Part shown: positions 10,845 to 22,509 of the stretch, in pieces
Numbering within the stretch: position 1 is the first letter of the stretch
Layout: every line of letters starts with the position of its first letter
DNA from: Odontocerum albicorne
Lineage: Eukaryota > Arthropoda > Insecta > Trichoptera > Odontoceridae
Direction: 5' to 3'
NCBI GenBank assembly: GCA_949825065.1
Contig: OX463863.1
Span: 21,042,251 to 21,106,250, forward strand
Length of the DNA: 64,000 nucleotides
Program-made: the position numbers and the translations under genes
The notes under the pieces: model-generated
What the model was told of the DNA's origin: nothing
Databases searched by the model: none
Seen by the model: only the letters and a program-made list of their open reading frames with translations

Positions 10845-11660
10845 CAAAAATTGAAAAGAGTTGTAAAATTATCCCTGGCCGGCACAAGGTCAGGATGGTC
10901 AATTGGACCGAAGGTAGTTCGGTGGATAGCTGTATGGAGCTCCTGCCTATTGTCAGAGGATACTTTCCTCACAGCTCCTCAAATATGGTCTGGTAATTGA
11001 TCTGAGTAGCCACACAAATTGTAACAGAATGAAAGGACTAGATTGAATGAAAAATATTGCTATTCACAAAAAAAATCCAAAAGTCCGTCAATTTTATTTA
11101 ATTACAATTTGTGGCATGGGAATATAATCTTCATTGCCAGATTAGTATTTTTCTTCTATTGCAAATATTTTATTTATTTTTTAGGAATGATGCGAGCTGT
11201 CTGATTGGGGATGACAATCTCCCCATTACAACTTCAAAAATCCTTGCCCATCAGACAAATGTTTCCTGTCTTAACATTAACATAATTCAGTAAAAAAACA
11301 CACATAATGCCTGTATAAATACAAATACTAACCAACCTAATTCAATGAAAACCCAAACTCACCTTATCGGTAGGCAGTCCACCATTTTTATTTGTTTTGT
11401 ATATCTGTTTGGAGAAAAAATAATTATTCTAACATTGCAAGTACCTACCTTACATTTGCCGACTTCTTTACTTCGATTGGACGACTTTCATAATTAGAAT
11501 ACTCACGTCACGCAGTAGCTTCCGCATTAATGTTGTGTTTCATATTCACTTCACCATCGCTGTATGTTTTATCTTTTGGCTTTACATTGTATGTTAATAA
11601 TTATTGTTTTATATTGTGAACACATACTGGGCCACCTGTTAAATTGTAACTCTGTTCTAA
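10845..11660 (+). repeat. Long inverted-repeat arm A, unit 1
   Basis: This stretch is the diverged reverse complement of about 22510-23318 (arm B). Matching landmarks include AAAATTATCCCTGGCC, TTGACCATCC/GGATGGTCAA, TATCGGTAGGCAG, GTACCTACCTT and ACTCACGTCACGCAGTAGCT. Arms of about 0.8 kb therefore bracket the unit 1 zinc-finger region, head to head. The same arms occur in unit 2 (33405-34220 and 46050-46861). Whether they are termini of an old large element or a palindrome made by duplication is not decided. Confidence 0.75.
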
Positions 11661-11971
11661 TTATTAGACAGAAGACTCTCCTCAAGGGTGATCTAACTCT
11701 GAATAGGAATTCACTATTACTGGCCAATAACAATATTTCAAACCAAGTATATATAAGTTGAGTGTAACGATAGGAAGGTAGTCGTTGTGATCATTAGGTC
11801 CATTACTACTCCAAGGTTATCTACTCAAGGGTTATCTAACTCTGTAATTGAATTTGCTATTATTGGCCAATGACAATATTACAAACTAAGTATGTATAAG
11901 TTGAGTGTAACAAGAGGAAGGTAGTGGTTTTGACCATTAAATAAGGTACTACTCCGCATTTATATGATATA

Positions 11972-12315
11972 AAAGATCGATCAATAAGTCCCGGGACTAT
12001 CTACTAAAACACCATTTGTTTCCCAAAAAAGATGAATATTATACCATGCTCATCCCAAAATACGGAGGCCATAACCTTTAACATATAACAACACATGAAC
12101 ACAAAATAATGTTTTATCAACACACGAAATTTGGTTTTTTGCATTGTATTGAAAATGACAAAAGTAGCGTCATTAAAACCACTGTAACTCAATGTCGGAA
12201 TGTCATGAAAGTTTGACACGTAACTTTTAAAAGTTGGAACTAACTGAGAATGGTATAGATTTGTTATTAGAGGCGCCATCTGTTAGTTACTCCCGGGACT
12301 TATTGATCGATGTGT
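11972..12315 (-). mobile_element. 344-bp mariner deletion derivative
   Basis: Terminal repeats share ATCGATCAATAAGTCCCGGGA and are flanked by TA at 11970-11971 and 12316-12317. The minus strand keeps the start of a transposase (APLITNLYHSQLV onward) joined by an internal deletion to VMASVFWDEHGIIFIFF, a piece of the catalytic domain. The unit 2 copy (34535-35282) is 748 bp and retains about 400 bp more, so this copy lost the middle after, or independently of, the duplication. Confidence 0.88.
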
Positions 12316-12659
12316 TATGTTCAGAAGAACATATTTGGTAAGACAACCGCAATAAAATTACGAAGGGAAGACAAACTACAAAAACATCTTTTAACTCTAC
12401 TGATATGTGATAGTAACACATTAAACTTTAGATATAGTGTAATGCATGTGTCTAGTGTTCATACAACATCATAAATATTTTTAAAAGACCTTGCAAAAAC
12501 AAATCTACACACACCACTAGCAAAGAAGATGATCATGTCAGGAAAGTTATCATTACCTAATTTTGGGCACTGAATATAGTTTTATGCTACCCTATGTCGA
12601 AGAGTTAAACGTATTAAAAACTCAATGTAAAAATTATTATGAATGTTGCCAGGTTATAG

Positions 12660-12843
12660 ATGGATCCTCAGCTACATAAAAGTGCAGATGTAATGGTGAA
12701 AGAAGAAAAGGCAGAAGATGGAGATAATGCAGCAGTGTTCCCCCAGTATGATATCAGTGTGCACGAGGCAGATATCAAACAGGAATGTGCGCAAGATATC
12801 AGCACAGATTCCGGACATGATGTTGATAATCCCACAAACCCTT
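12660..12843 (+). CDS. Zinc-finger gene, unit 1, exon 1 (acidic N-terminus)
   Basis: Starts with ATG at 12660 and runs 61 codons plus one base to the donor GTAAGT at 12844. It encodes MDPQLHKSADVMVKEEKAED, then an acidic segment with HEADIKQECAQD. VKEE (13-16) and IKQE (39-42) fit the SUMO-attachment consensus (hydrophobic-K-x-E). The phase at the donor (1) matches both exon 2 and the finger exon. The same exon, nearly unchanged, is at 35632-35815 and, on minus, at 54261-54078. No named domain (KRAB, ZAD, BTB) is present. Confidence 0.75.
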
Positions 12844-12916
12844 GTAAGTAAACTTAATAAACTCATATTGTGAAAATAAAATAAATATTTCAGATATGAC
12901 AATCATTCAACTTTTT

Positions 12917-13640
12917 GTAATTTGTTTTATTAAACACTTTTTATTCCAGTTTTTGTAACAGTATTTTCAAGGCCTCTTACCTCATCATCAGGTGATCACA
13001 AACAAGACTGAATTGTATTCGAACTGGTACCGACGTGCACGCTTCTAACGGTAAACATTCGGGCTGGGGACTGTGGGTGGAGGGAGGGAGGAGACAATCT
13101 CGGCAAATTCAAAGTCACATAAATTCATATTTTTACACTAATTTTAATCTCTGGAAACTCTTATTTAACGGGAAAGGCTATAATGGAATACTTAACGACA
13201 GTAGTGTGTATAAACTCTTATGTGCTGACTGTGATAATTTCTGTGTAGGAAAGGCAGGAAGATCTTTTGAAAAGTAATTTCGTGAACACAAGTCCGCCTT
13301 AACGAACAAATATTTTCTATCGATGATGCCAATTTCTTACATATCAGTAGTAACGGAAATAAATTGGACAGATTAGAAGCCCTGTATCAGGGTCAGTGCA
13401 TCGGGTTGAATATCTGGCAAACACATATATCCCAAGAATCTCGCCGCTGCTCACCGAGATTGTCTCCTGCCTTCCTCCTCCCACAGTCCCTAACCCAAAT
13501 GTTTACCGCTAGAAGGGTGTATGTTGGTAACAGTTCAAACAGAATTCAGTCTTGTTTGTGCTCCTGAAAGCCTTGAAATTGGTAGGGTTATACCGTTACA
13601 AAAAGTGGAATAAACAGCATTTGATAAAACAAATTACAAT
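12917..13640 (+). mobile_element. Penelope-like element remnant with GIY-YIG-type domain, in intron 1
   Basis: About 120-bp inverted terminal segments (left from 12917, right to 13640) share TTTTGTAACRGTATAACCCT and CACAAACAAGACTGAATT. Between them a plus frame reads SSVYKLLCADCDNFCVGKAGRSFEK and, after one stop, FREHKSAL. This fits the GIY-YIG endonuclease of Penelope-like elements (GIYKL...YIGQTGRSF...R..EH) with the GIY Gly and Ile replaced. The reverse transcriptase is missing. It is shared with unit 2 (35888-36623); the right end alone remains near 54443-54520. Confidence 0.72.
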
Positions 13641-13723
13641 GTCTTTAAAGCTCCACAATGTTAACGCCTTAACTATAAATAATACATTCAACCTACATTG
13701 TATGAGTGGTGTTTAACCTACAG

Positions 13724-13770
13724 GTACACACCACCTATTCCATACCAGGCATGGATAAGGTGTAGTGTAC
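13724..13770. other. 47-bp near-perfect hairpin in the intron
   Basis: GTACACACCACCT on the left pairs with a near-complement ending GTGTAC on the right through the ATTCCATACC/GGCATGGAT arms, with almost no loop. The copies at 36707-36753 and 53978-54024 are kept, the last being the most perfect. It could be a small inverted-repeat transposon remnant or a structured RNA segment. Confidence 0.6.
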
Positions 13771-14504
13771 CAGAATGCTTTTGACGTTTTTATTATGAAA
13801 AATATTTAGAGCATTATAATAAGTAAAAAGTTGATTCATTACGGTATGTTGATGTTCTGTTATGTTGTATACCTCATTTTGATCAAATCCAATGATTTTT
13901 TCCTGTCTCTAAACTTAATTCAGGTATATTATATTGTATTCAATATCACTACACTTAAAGAATATAAAATGTGAAACGCAATGCACAAATTTAATTTGTC
14001 TCTTTGTATAAACTACTGCCAAAAAATAATGCAACACAGAGTTTTTATAAAATATGAGAAAACGACTTTTAAAAACTGACAAGGCAAAACAAAGTGGCTG
14101 ATAAATAGATCACTTTAGAAAAATAACAATATACTACAGAGATGGCAGTATCTGTATTGATTGTTAAAAATTAGATTCATATGTCAAATTGGTATTATAA
14201 ACTCAACATTATTAACACTTACATAACCGTGCTGGCCTGTACGGTGCTGAATAATTATGTGGATAATTCCATCCTTGGCATTAAAATGGATATAAAATTA
14301 ATCAATATCATATGAAGACCATAAAATATAAAGTATTTCTGCTGATGAGAACCGAACCCTCGGCCTAATTTTTCTTCTGCCCTAACTTGGAACTATTACA
14401 TATATTAACTGCTCCATCAATCATCTTGAGTATTCGACCCAATAATCTTCTTAAGTCACATAATAATAGCTTAAAAGCCATGACATATAAAGATAAGATA
14501 GCTC

Positions 14505-14545
14505 TTTGAGTGCTGTGTTGGCCTTATTGTCAGTTCAGACGTATT
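14505..14545 (+). promoter_or_regulatory. Conserved promoter-like box with initiator TCAGTT (unit 1 gene)
   Basis: GAGTGCTGTGTTGGCCTTAT followed by a TCAGTT at 14530-14535 recurs about 100-120 bp upstream of every second acidic exon: here, 19880, 27065 (TCAGCT), 37537, 43425, 53656 (minus) and 58150. TCAGTT fits the arthropod initiator. This suggests an internal transcription start so that exon 2 can act as a first coding exon (ATG at 14698). This is inferred from conservation and position only. Confidence 0.45.
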
Positions 14546-14644
14546 AACAGAAAGTGAAAGAAATGAGGTTTAAAGTTGTTGATAATATATTATCTATTTG
14601 TTTTATTACTTCAGAAGATTTGAACTTGTATGTTTTTTTCATAG

Positions 14645-14869
14645 ATATTAAAGCCCAGCCATCTTATGATACATTCAATAAAGAAAGAACCTCAGTCATG
14701 AGTTCACAAAAGCACTCGCATGACTTGGTCTTTCAAATCGATTCAGATTTTCCCATAAAAGAAGAAAATGTAGAAGAGGATACTGCGCCAGTATTCCCTG
14801 ATTTTGCTATGGACATACAGGAAGCGGATATAAAAAAGGAATGTGCTCGAGACACACATGCAATCACGA
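14645..14869 (+). CDS. Zinc-finger gene, unit 1, exon 2 (symmetric acidic exon)
   Basis: Acceptor TTTTTTTCATAG ends at 14644 and donor GTGAGT starts at 14870. The length of 225 nt (75 codons) is phase 1 to phase 1, so it can be included or skipped without changing the frame. It encodes ...SVMSSQKHSHDLVFQIDSD, then FPIKEENVEEDTAPVFPDFA and MDIQEADIKKECARD. The EADIKKECARD end resembles EADIKQECAQD of exon 1, so exons 1 and 2 look like duplicates of one ancestral exon. IKEE and IKKE again fit the SUMO consensus. An ATG at 14698 gives an alternative start in the same frame. Confidence 0.75.
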
Positions 14870-15193
14870 GTGAGTATAATTATTTTAATTGGAATCTGAA
14901 TAAGTTTTCGCGTATTCATTAAATTCTTAACATAATTTTTTTTTTTTTGAAATAGTATTCAAGTTAAGCCTTAGCGCAAATAATAAATTTAAAATATTAT
15001 TATCATTACTCTGTCAATTTTTTTCTTAGTTAACAATTCAATACAAGTTAATTAATTGTTGTATGAATCAAAGAACTCAAATTTGAGAAATGCTTTATTA
15101 CGAAAAAACTAAGATCTATCTTTTCAACCCTATCAACAATATTTAGAAAATATATAATTCAGAGATTTTTTCTTAATTTTCATATATTTTTAG

Positions 15194-16815
15194 ATTCAGG
15201 TGATATGAGAACAATTATTAAAAATAATCCATCTGAAGAGAATTCGTATCGTTGTGGGAATTGTTCACAGACATTCTCACGAAAAGATAAATTAAGAGAT
15301 CATGAAAGTATTAATAGTGGAGAGAAGGCCTACAGTTGTGAACAATGTGATAAGACATTCACACGAATAGGTCCTTTAAAAACTCATGAAAGGATTTCTA
15401 GTGGAGAGAAGCCTTACAAATGTGGACAATGTAATAAGAGATTCTCACACATACGTCATTTAAAACGTCACGAAAGGATTCACAGTAGAGAGAAGTCTTA
15501 CAATTGTGGACAATGTGATAAGACATTCTCATATAAATGTTTCTTAAAAACTCATGAAAAGATTCATAGTAGAGAGAACCCTTACAGCTGTGAACAATGT
15601 GAAAAACCATTCTCACGAAAACATGAATTGAAATTACATGAAAGGATTCATAGTGGAGAGAATCCTTACAGTTGTGGTAAATGTGATAAGACATTCTCTC
15701 ATAAACAAACTTTGAAATCTCATGAAAGGACTCATAGTGGAGAGAAGCCATACAGCTGTTGACAGTGTGATAAAACATTCTCACGAATATATAGTTTAAA
15801 ACTTCATGAAAGGACTCATAGTGGAGAGAAGCCTTATAGCTGTAGACAATGTGATAAGACATTCTCACAGAAAGGCGATTTAAAATCTCATGAAAGGAGT
15901 CATAGTGGAGAGAAGTCTTACAGCTGTGGACAATGTGCTAAGACATTCTTACAAAAAGATGGTTTGAAATGTCATGAACGGATTCATAGTGGAGAAAAGC
16001 CTTACAGCTGTGGACAATGTGATAAAACATTCTCACGAATAGATAATTTAAAACGTCATGAAAGGAGTCATAGTGGAGAGAAGCCTTACAGCTGTGGACA
16101 ATGTGATAAGATATTCTCACAAAAAGGTAATTTAATATCTCATGAAAGGAGTCATATTGGAGTGAAGCCTTACAGCTGTGGACAATGTGAAAAGACATTC
16201 TCACGAAAAGGTAATTTAAAATCTCATGAAAGGAGTCATAGTGGAGAGAAGTCTTACAGCTGTGGACAATGTGCTAAGACATTCTCACACAAACCTAAAT
16301 TAAAATTACATGAAAGGATTCATAGTGGAGAGAAGCCTTACAGCTGTGGACAATGTGATGAGACATTCTCACGAATGGATAATTTAAAACGTCATGAAAG
16401 GAATCATAGTGGAGAGAAGCCTTACAGCTGTGGACAATGTGATAAGACATTCTCACAAAAAGGTGATTTAAAATCTCATGAAAGGAGTCATAGTGGAGAG
16501 AAGCCCTACAGCTGTGGACAATGTGATAAGACATTCTCACAAAAATTTCATTTAAAATCTCATGAAATGATTCATAGTGGAAAGAAGCCTTACAGCTGTG
16601 GACAATGTGATAAGTCATTCCCACGGATAGATAAATTAAAATCTCATGAAAGGATTCATAGCGGAGAAAAGCCTTACAGCTGTGGACAATGTGATAAGAC
16701 ATTCATACGAAAAGAAAATTTAAAGTTACATGAAAGGATTCATAGTGCAGAGAAGCCTTACAGCTGTGGACAATATGGTAAAGACTTAATCACATATAGA
16801 TCATTTAAATTTTGA
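15194..16815 (+). pseudogene. C2H2 finger exon, unit 1, with one in-frame stop
   Basis: Acceptor TATTTTTAG ends at 15193. The exon enters in phase 1 (N-S-G-D-M-R-T-I-I) and encodes 18 C2H2 fingers at strict 28-residue spacing with [17 protein letters not shown] linkers and frameworks, then a degenerate last finger (CGQYGKDL). Finger 7 carries TGA at 15760-15762 where unit 2 has GGA, a single-base nonsense change. The frame is otherwise open for 537 codons from 15205. If made, the product would stop after six fingers (about 325 residues including exons 1 and 2). Fingers 1 and 2 have lost one His each (ESINS, ERISS). The family is presumed to bind DNA in the nucleus; no target is known. Confidence 0.85.
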
Positions 16816-16926
16816 AATAAATTGAAACTCATAAAAAAAATTTCAATGTCATCTGAAGTTGGTGTTTCTGCTGATGATAACCAAACCTTCGCTCTTATTT
16901 TTCTTCTTCCCCAAACTTGGAACTAT
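16816..16926. other. 3' flank of the zinc-finger gene
   Basis: The sequence GGTGTTTCTGCTGATGATAA and its context recur after or before each gene copy (26870, 39713), so it belongs to the duplicated gene unit. Probable 3' UTR or intergenic; no polyadenylation site is proven. Confidence 0.4.
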
Positions 16927-16928
16927 TA

Positions 16929-19742
16929 GGGTGAACTTGCCTAAATCGTACCCCTTAAGCAAATATTTCAACAACAAGGCTATGAAGGAAAATAAGACAA
17001 CCAAATACATACTATCAAAATCAATTATTATTTACTTCTGAAATGACATACACAAAAATATAAAAAAAGATATAAGTATGAAAAAAAAATTTTTAATTTA
17101 AAAATTTAAAAGTACGATTTAGGCTCAATGTTCTTAAATCGTACCATGTTGTTCCTAAATCGTACTTTCAAATCTTTGAATCAAACTTACGAGTAAATAA
17201 ATGGTAAATTAGCTGTTGGAAAAAGAAAAGTAATGTTGTTTAAAATCTGTTAATGATATTTTTAAAGAAATGAATGAAAAACAATATAGTATATAGTATT
17301 ATGTAGGCAGGTACTACGTGAATCAAATCTTGCAATTATTACATTATATTACATAAATTATATTACATAAATTCTTTTGTCAACTCCAACACCAAGTTCA
17401 TGAAACCAAATGTCACATTGTATGCATTGCATCTTATTTTTTTGTTGCATTTTCCTCAAAACAAACTGATGTTGGTTTTTTTTACTCTTTTTTTAATATT
17501 TTCTTTCAAATCAGGGGTTACATTTGATTTGTTTGCTCTTTTTTTAATGTTTTTTCGTTTTTCTTCCATTTCAAGACGTTTGGTTATTTTTTTCCTCTTT
17601 GGCTCATTCAATATATTTTCGAGTTCATTTTTATACGGACTCTCAGTTAAAACTTGAGCTACCGATGCCGTGGTATTTCTTAATTTATTTTGTGTCGCTG
17701 TTATTTGAATTTTGGGTGACAGGTGTTCAATTTCAGGCCTTATGGTTGACGTACAAATTTGGTGTGAAATTTCAGGAGGATTACACTGTTCATCAGTTAG
17801 TTGTGGTGCGGAAATCTGTGGAATATGCAAGACTGTGTTATTTGAAATATCATTGCGAGTGTATGTGTCTGATCTTGAAGGTATTTCGTCAGTTTCTTTG
17901 GTATCATTTATAACAACAAATTATTCATCCCTTATTTGAAAACGGTTACATGGCCACAAATTACATGATTCAAAGCCATGCAATGCAGTTTCAATGCACA
18001 CAGCTCGTGGGTAGGCGTCTCCTAAAATTCTTGCCACATTGAAGTTTGTGGGATGTGTGAGCTGGCAAGGAAAGCATAATGATTCCATATTCTCTGGCAA
18101 GACGAATTGCGTCGATATTTTTTGTATGGGTCGAATGCCCATCTAGTATTAGCAACACTTGCTTTTCATCTGATTTCTGTAACCTGACAGACTTTATAAA
18201 ATGTTCCATCCATTGTAGGAACAAACCAGATGTAATCCATCCACTGTCAGAGCAAGTGTATAATGTGTTAGGTGGACCTCCTCTTGTCAGATCGTCTGTC
18301 ATCCTTTTCCTTTTGAATATGAGCATTGGAGGTACGAATTCACCTACAGCATTCATACAACAAACACATGTTGTATTCGTTCCTCGTTCTCCACTTGTCA
18401 ATGCCCCTACTTGATGTTTTCCTTTTTTTGCTAAAATTTTAGATGGCTTGTGTACAGTGCTGAGTCCCGTTTCATCGACGTTATACTCGTATATGTGGCT
18501 CCCTGTAAATTTGAATGTATCTACAATCTTTTTATATTTGTCAAAGAAATCCATCACTCTTTTTTTATTAAAACCTTTGCACCGAGCCATTGATGTTGCT
18601 CCAGGAGTTCTCAATGATATTCCTGGGTGGGTCTTTAAAAAGTTACAGTACCACTTCCAACCAGCTAACTGAGAGTCTCTATTAAATCTGTGCGGAAGTT
18701 TATATCTTTCAGCTAATTGGTACGCCAAGTGGCGAAAGTCTTTAATTGTCAGTCCAAAAAAACTGGATTCTAGTTCTAGTATATGTTTAACTAATTCATT
18801 TTCCATGTCTTCTGTTAAGTCTTTGGGTCTTCCGTTAGTTTCGTAAGTATTCAGATACTTCAAGTGTCGTCGGAATGTTGGCTTTGGAATTTTATAATTC
18901 CGGCACACTTCGTTGAATTTTAATTTTCCGTCACTATACACATCTTGATGGCTTCTTCCATATTCTCTCTGGACCATGTGTTATACTGACGTTTTGCCAT
19001 TTTTCAGCTAAATTAAAAATAGGAAACAAATAATTTTAATAATTGGGTGGATTGCCAGAATTATAAAAAAATCTTTCTCAATAACATGTTTGCTAACTTG
19101 AAAATACAATACATTATTGTTAACATGAATAATAATCAACTATGTAAATGAATAAAATATGTTAGCACTTAAAACCAAGTATTCCTATATCGTACCGGTA
19201 CGATTTCAGAATAACCTTACTGGTACGATTAAGGCAAATCATGTCATTCACATTTTTATAGGTTATGTTTAAATACCGTGCGTACACGCGTGATGCAAAG
19301 TATACAAAAATATGAAGTTAGAAACATAGTTCGGTATGTATATACATTTCATCAACTTATGCAAACGATAATGGAACAAACTTCTTATAAAATAAGTTTT
19401 TTTTTTATTAAACAAAGTAAATTGTTGTACAAACATTTGTCAAGGCTATACATATATACACATTTATTAATTAACTAATCTTAATTATATGTTATCATTT
19501 ATGCACTTACTTCATCATATTTTCCTACATATTTTATTTTATTTATTTAATCTTAATATATGAGATCTTAGAAATAATTAACACCTACATACTACTTATA
19601 ACTAGATAACAATTCTTACACTAATTATTTAGCAAAAACAAGTCCACTCGTTCAGGCTACTTGTGGTGCTGAATGATCATTACATTTTGAGTTATCGTAG
19701 TGGTACGATGTAGGCCGGAGTACGATTTAGGAAAGTTTACCC
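16929..19742 (-). mobile_element. Pogo-type transposon, unit 1, 2814 bp
   Basis: Ends GGGTGAACTTGCCTAAATCG and the reverse complement GGGTAAACTTTCCTAAATCG, flanked by TA at 16927-16928 and 19743-19744. Internal copies of the CTAAATCGTAC motif occur near both ends (17110-17165 and 19185-19235), consistent with subterminal transposase sites. The transposase is on minus. The same element at the same site is in unit 2 (39780-43287). An uninterrupted target is seen at about 26934 in a third paralogue. Confidence 0.93.
17370..18977 (-). pseudogene. Pogo-family transposase with deleted catalytic end, unit 1
   Basis: Minus strand. A first open piece of 328 residues (18977 to 17991) holds the helix-turn-helix part (FNEVCRNYKIPKPTFRRHLK), YNVDETGLS with the first catalytic Asp and LLILDGHSTHTKN with the second. 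After LPAHTSHKLQ the frame runs into unrelated residues: the usual LD carrying the third Asp is gone, and the next recognisable segment (TNFNVARILGDAYPRAVC) is in another frame. The junction near 18037-18045 has a CTTCAA microhomology, so an internal deletion is likely. C-terminal parts continue in a third frame at 17830-17456, lysine-rich. The same deletion is in unit 2, so the element was already dead when duplicated. Confidence 0.85.
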
Positions 19743-19744
19743 TA

Positions 19745-21560
19745 CAGATATTCCAACTATTACAGATATCGATTCTTGAGCATTCTGCCAAACAATCTTC
19801 TTGAGTCACATCATACTAGCTGCAAAGCCCTACCATATTAAAATAAAATAGCTCTATGAGTGCTGTGTTGGCCTTATTATCAGTTCCGACTTATTAACGG
19901 AGTTGAAGTCGAAGAAAATAGTTTCATTTTGTGTATAATATATAAGATATATCATCTATTTGTTTTATCGCTTCAGAAGATTTGAATTTGTATGTTTTTT
20001 TCCTAGATTTTAAGGCCCAGTCACTGAATGATACATTCAATAAAGATATGACCTCAGTCATGAGTTCACAAAAGCACTCGCATGCCTTGGTCTTTCAAAT
20101 CGATTCAGATTTTCCCATAAAAGAAGAAAATGTAGAAGAGGATACTGCGCCAGTATTACCTGATTATGCTATGGACATACAGGAAGCGGATATAAAAAAG
20201 GAATGTGCTCGAGACAGTAACACAGAGACTGTTGATGTTTGTGACACGCATACAATAACGAGTGAGTATAAATATTTGAATTGTTTTCTGAATAAGTTTT
20301 CACGTATTTAATGAATTTTTAACAACATAATCTTTTCAATTTTGTTTGAAATAGGATTCAAGTTAAGCCTTAGCGCAAATAATATATAGTGAAAATATTT
20401 TTATCTTAATCATGTAAATTTTTTTCGTAGTTAATAATTCAATACAACTTATTTGTTGTATTAATCAAAGAACTGAAATTTGAGAAATGCTTTATAATAA
20501 TAAGAACTAAGATCTATCTTTTCAACCCTTCAATATTTCAAAAATATATAATTCAGAGATGTTTTCTTAATTTTCATATATTTTTAGATTTAGGTGATAT
20601 GAGCAACCAATATAGTGAAAAGAAAAACTGAAAATGGTTCTCATGGTTCAACATTGTGGAAACATGTTCTCAAACAGTTCAAATTTAAAACGCAATTTAA
20701 GAATTCATAGTGGAAAAAATCCTGGCAGCTTGAAAAAGTGTAAAAAGTTATTTACACTAAAATTGAGTTTAAAACATAATAATCATACTTGTGGAGAGAA
20801 GCCCTATGGTTGTGTAAATTGTTGTCATTCTCAATTTTATTTTTAAATCTCACATAAAGATTCATAGTGGAGGGAAGCCTTACAGCTGTGGACAATGTGA
20901 TAAAACATTCTCACCAAAAGATAAATTATAATCTCATGAAAGAATTCACAGTTGAGAGAAACCCTGCAGCTGTAAACAATGTGTGAAGACATTATCTGAT
21001 AATGCTAATTAAATACGCCATTTGAGGATTCATAGTGAAGAAGAAGCCCTACAAATGTATGAATTGTGCGAAAACATTACTTAATATGCCATTCAAGTAT
21101 TCATACTAGAAATAACCCCTACAGCGGTGGAAATTGTGTGAAGCAATTCTAAAATATTATCTGAAACATATTAGAATTCATAGAGGATAGAAGCTCTACA
21201 GCTGTGGGCAATGTGGCTATATATATTATCATGAAAGGATTCATGGTGGAGAGAAGACCTGCAACTGTGGATATTGTACAAACAAATGTCGTGAAAGGAT
21301 TTAAAATGGAAAGAAACTTGACAGCTGTGGACAGTGTGGAAAGCAGTCTCAAACAATAGAAGTTGAATAGACCATCAAAGGATTCATAGTGGATTCATAG
21401 CCCTTAAAGCTATGGAAATTGCGGAAAGACATTCTTAGAAAAAGGTTATTTAATATCTTATGCAAGGACTTGTAGTGTTGAGAAACACTCAAACTCCATT
21501 GTGGATTGCATTTTAACATTAAACCCTTCGAGAAATTCATTTTATACAAAAGCAGAAGTA
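19745..21560 (+). pseudogene. Second zinc-finger gene of unit 1, decayed
   Basis: An initiator-like TCAGTT at 19880 is followed by an acidic exon at 20007-20261 (acceptor TTTTTTTCCTAG, donor GTGAGT, 255 nt, phase 1-1) with FPIKEENVEEDTAPVLPDYA and EADIKKECARD. The finger exon starts at 20588 in the correct phase but meets TGA after NLGDMSNQYSEKKN. Downstream, finger pieces (NLKRNLRIHSGKNPG at about 20680, [19 protein letters not shown] at about 20865, and HERIHGGEKTCNCG at about 21235) are scattered over three frames. No MDPQLHK exon precedes it. The same lesions are in unit 2 (43290-45110), so the gene was dead before the duplication. Confidence 0.82.
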
Positions 21561-22509
21561 TAACGGTAAATTTCAAACTTGTAACTTCATTATTTTTCTG
21601 AAATTAGGAAATAATTTTTCAGGTGTTATATATTTTTGGTTTTATTATTTTTGTATGAATTTTGCAAATGAATAAATACCCTGTGTTATGTTGCCCTATT
21701 CTGCATACCGGCTGGATTAATATTATTTTTATTATTAATAATACAGCGTGAATTATTGGCAATTTTTTATTAATAAATCCTTAAACTTTGATACTTTTAA
21801 AGAATTTGTTTCTAAAATGTGCTTTGGTTCTGGAAATTTTGCAATGAATTAAGGAAAGAAAAAAATATTTTAAAAAAGTCGCCGGAATGATTTGTTTCCA
21901 ATTTGTAACATTAAATATCAGCAAATTTTTTATAAATAAATTTATTTCATTGAATTACTGAATCAGGTTCAGTGGCTTTGTCTGTAATAGAGAATTATTT
22001 GGTGACAGGTCGAGACACAGTGTTTTGCAGGGACTGTTCCTTATTGACTTGCGGGCTAATAGCCATGGTACAACGTTACAGTATTGGGGTTGGCAGAGAG
22101 ATCAGGTCTTCATTTCATACAACTTCCATGTTTGTTGTCTACTGGCTCCGTACATCTTGTAATGGCACAAACATAAATAATTTTATACATCCCTCATGTT
22201 TATTCACCACTTCTTGTTATTAAAAAATATTGGGCTCTCCGGAAGTTATTTCAAATTTGAATGTGAAATTACACCAAACACTTGTGAATGATGATTTTCA
22301 ATATTTTTAGTTTCTCAGCGATTCCTTAGGTCATACAATCATTGGTTATTGGCCTTCCAGAGATGAGTGGTAATTGGCCTTCCAGAGTTGAGTGGTAATT
22401 GGTCTTCCATAAAAGAAATGACTTAAGATCATTTTGATTAAGAGAAAATACAAAACAATGATTTAATAAAAAACGGCGCTATATAAACTGTCCCCTAATA
22501 ATTTTTATA
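21561..22509. other. 3' flank shared by the gene copies
   Basis: Repeated at 45110-46050 (plus) and, reversed, at about 56400-57300, with a shorter reversed piece at 51570-51760. An open frame of 83 codons at 21972-22223 recurs in all copies but shows no domain. Two near-identical 26-bp stretches (GGCCTTCCAGAGNTGAGTGG) lie at about 22350-22400. Confidence 0.45.

Noticed and set aside
21972..22223. 83-codon frame MALSVIENYLVTGRDTVFCR present in all copies
   Set aside because: Recent duplicates stay similar without selection; composition and lack of domain argue for 3' flank.
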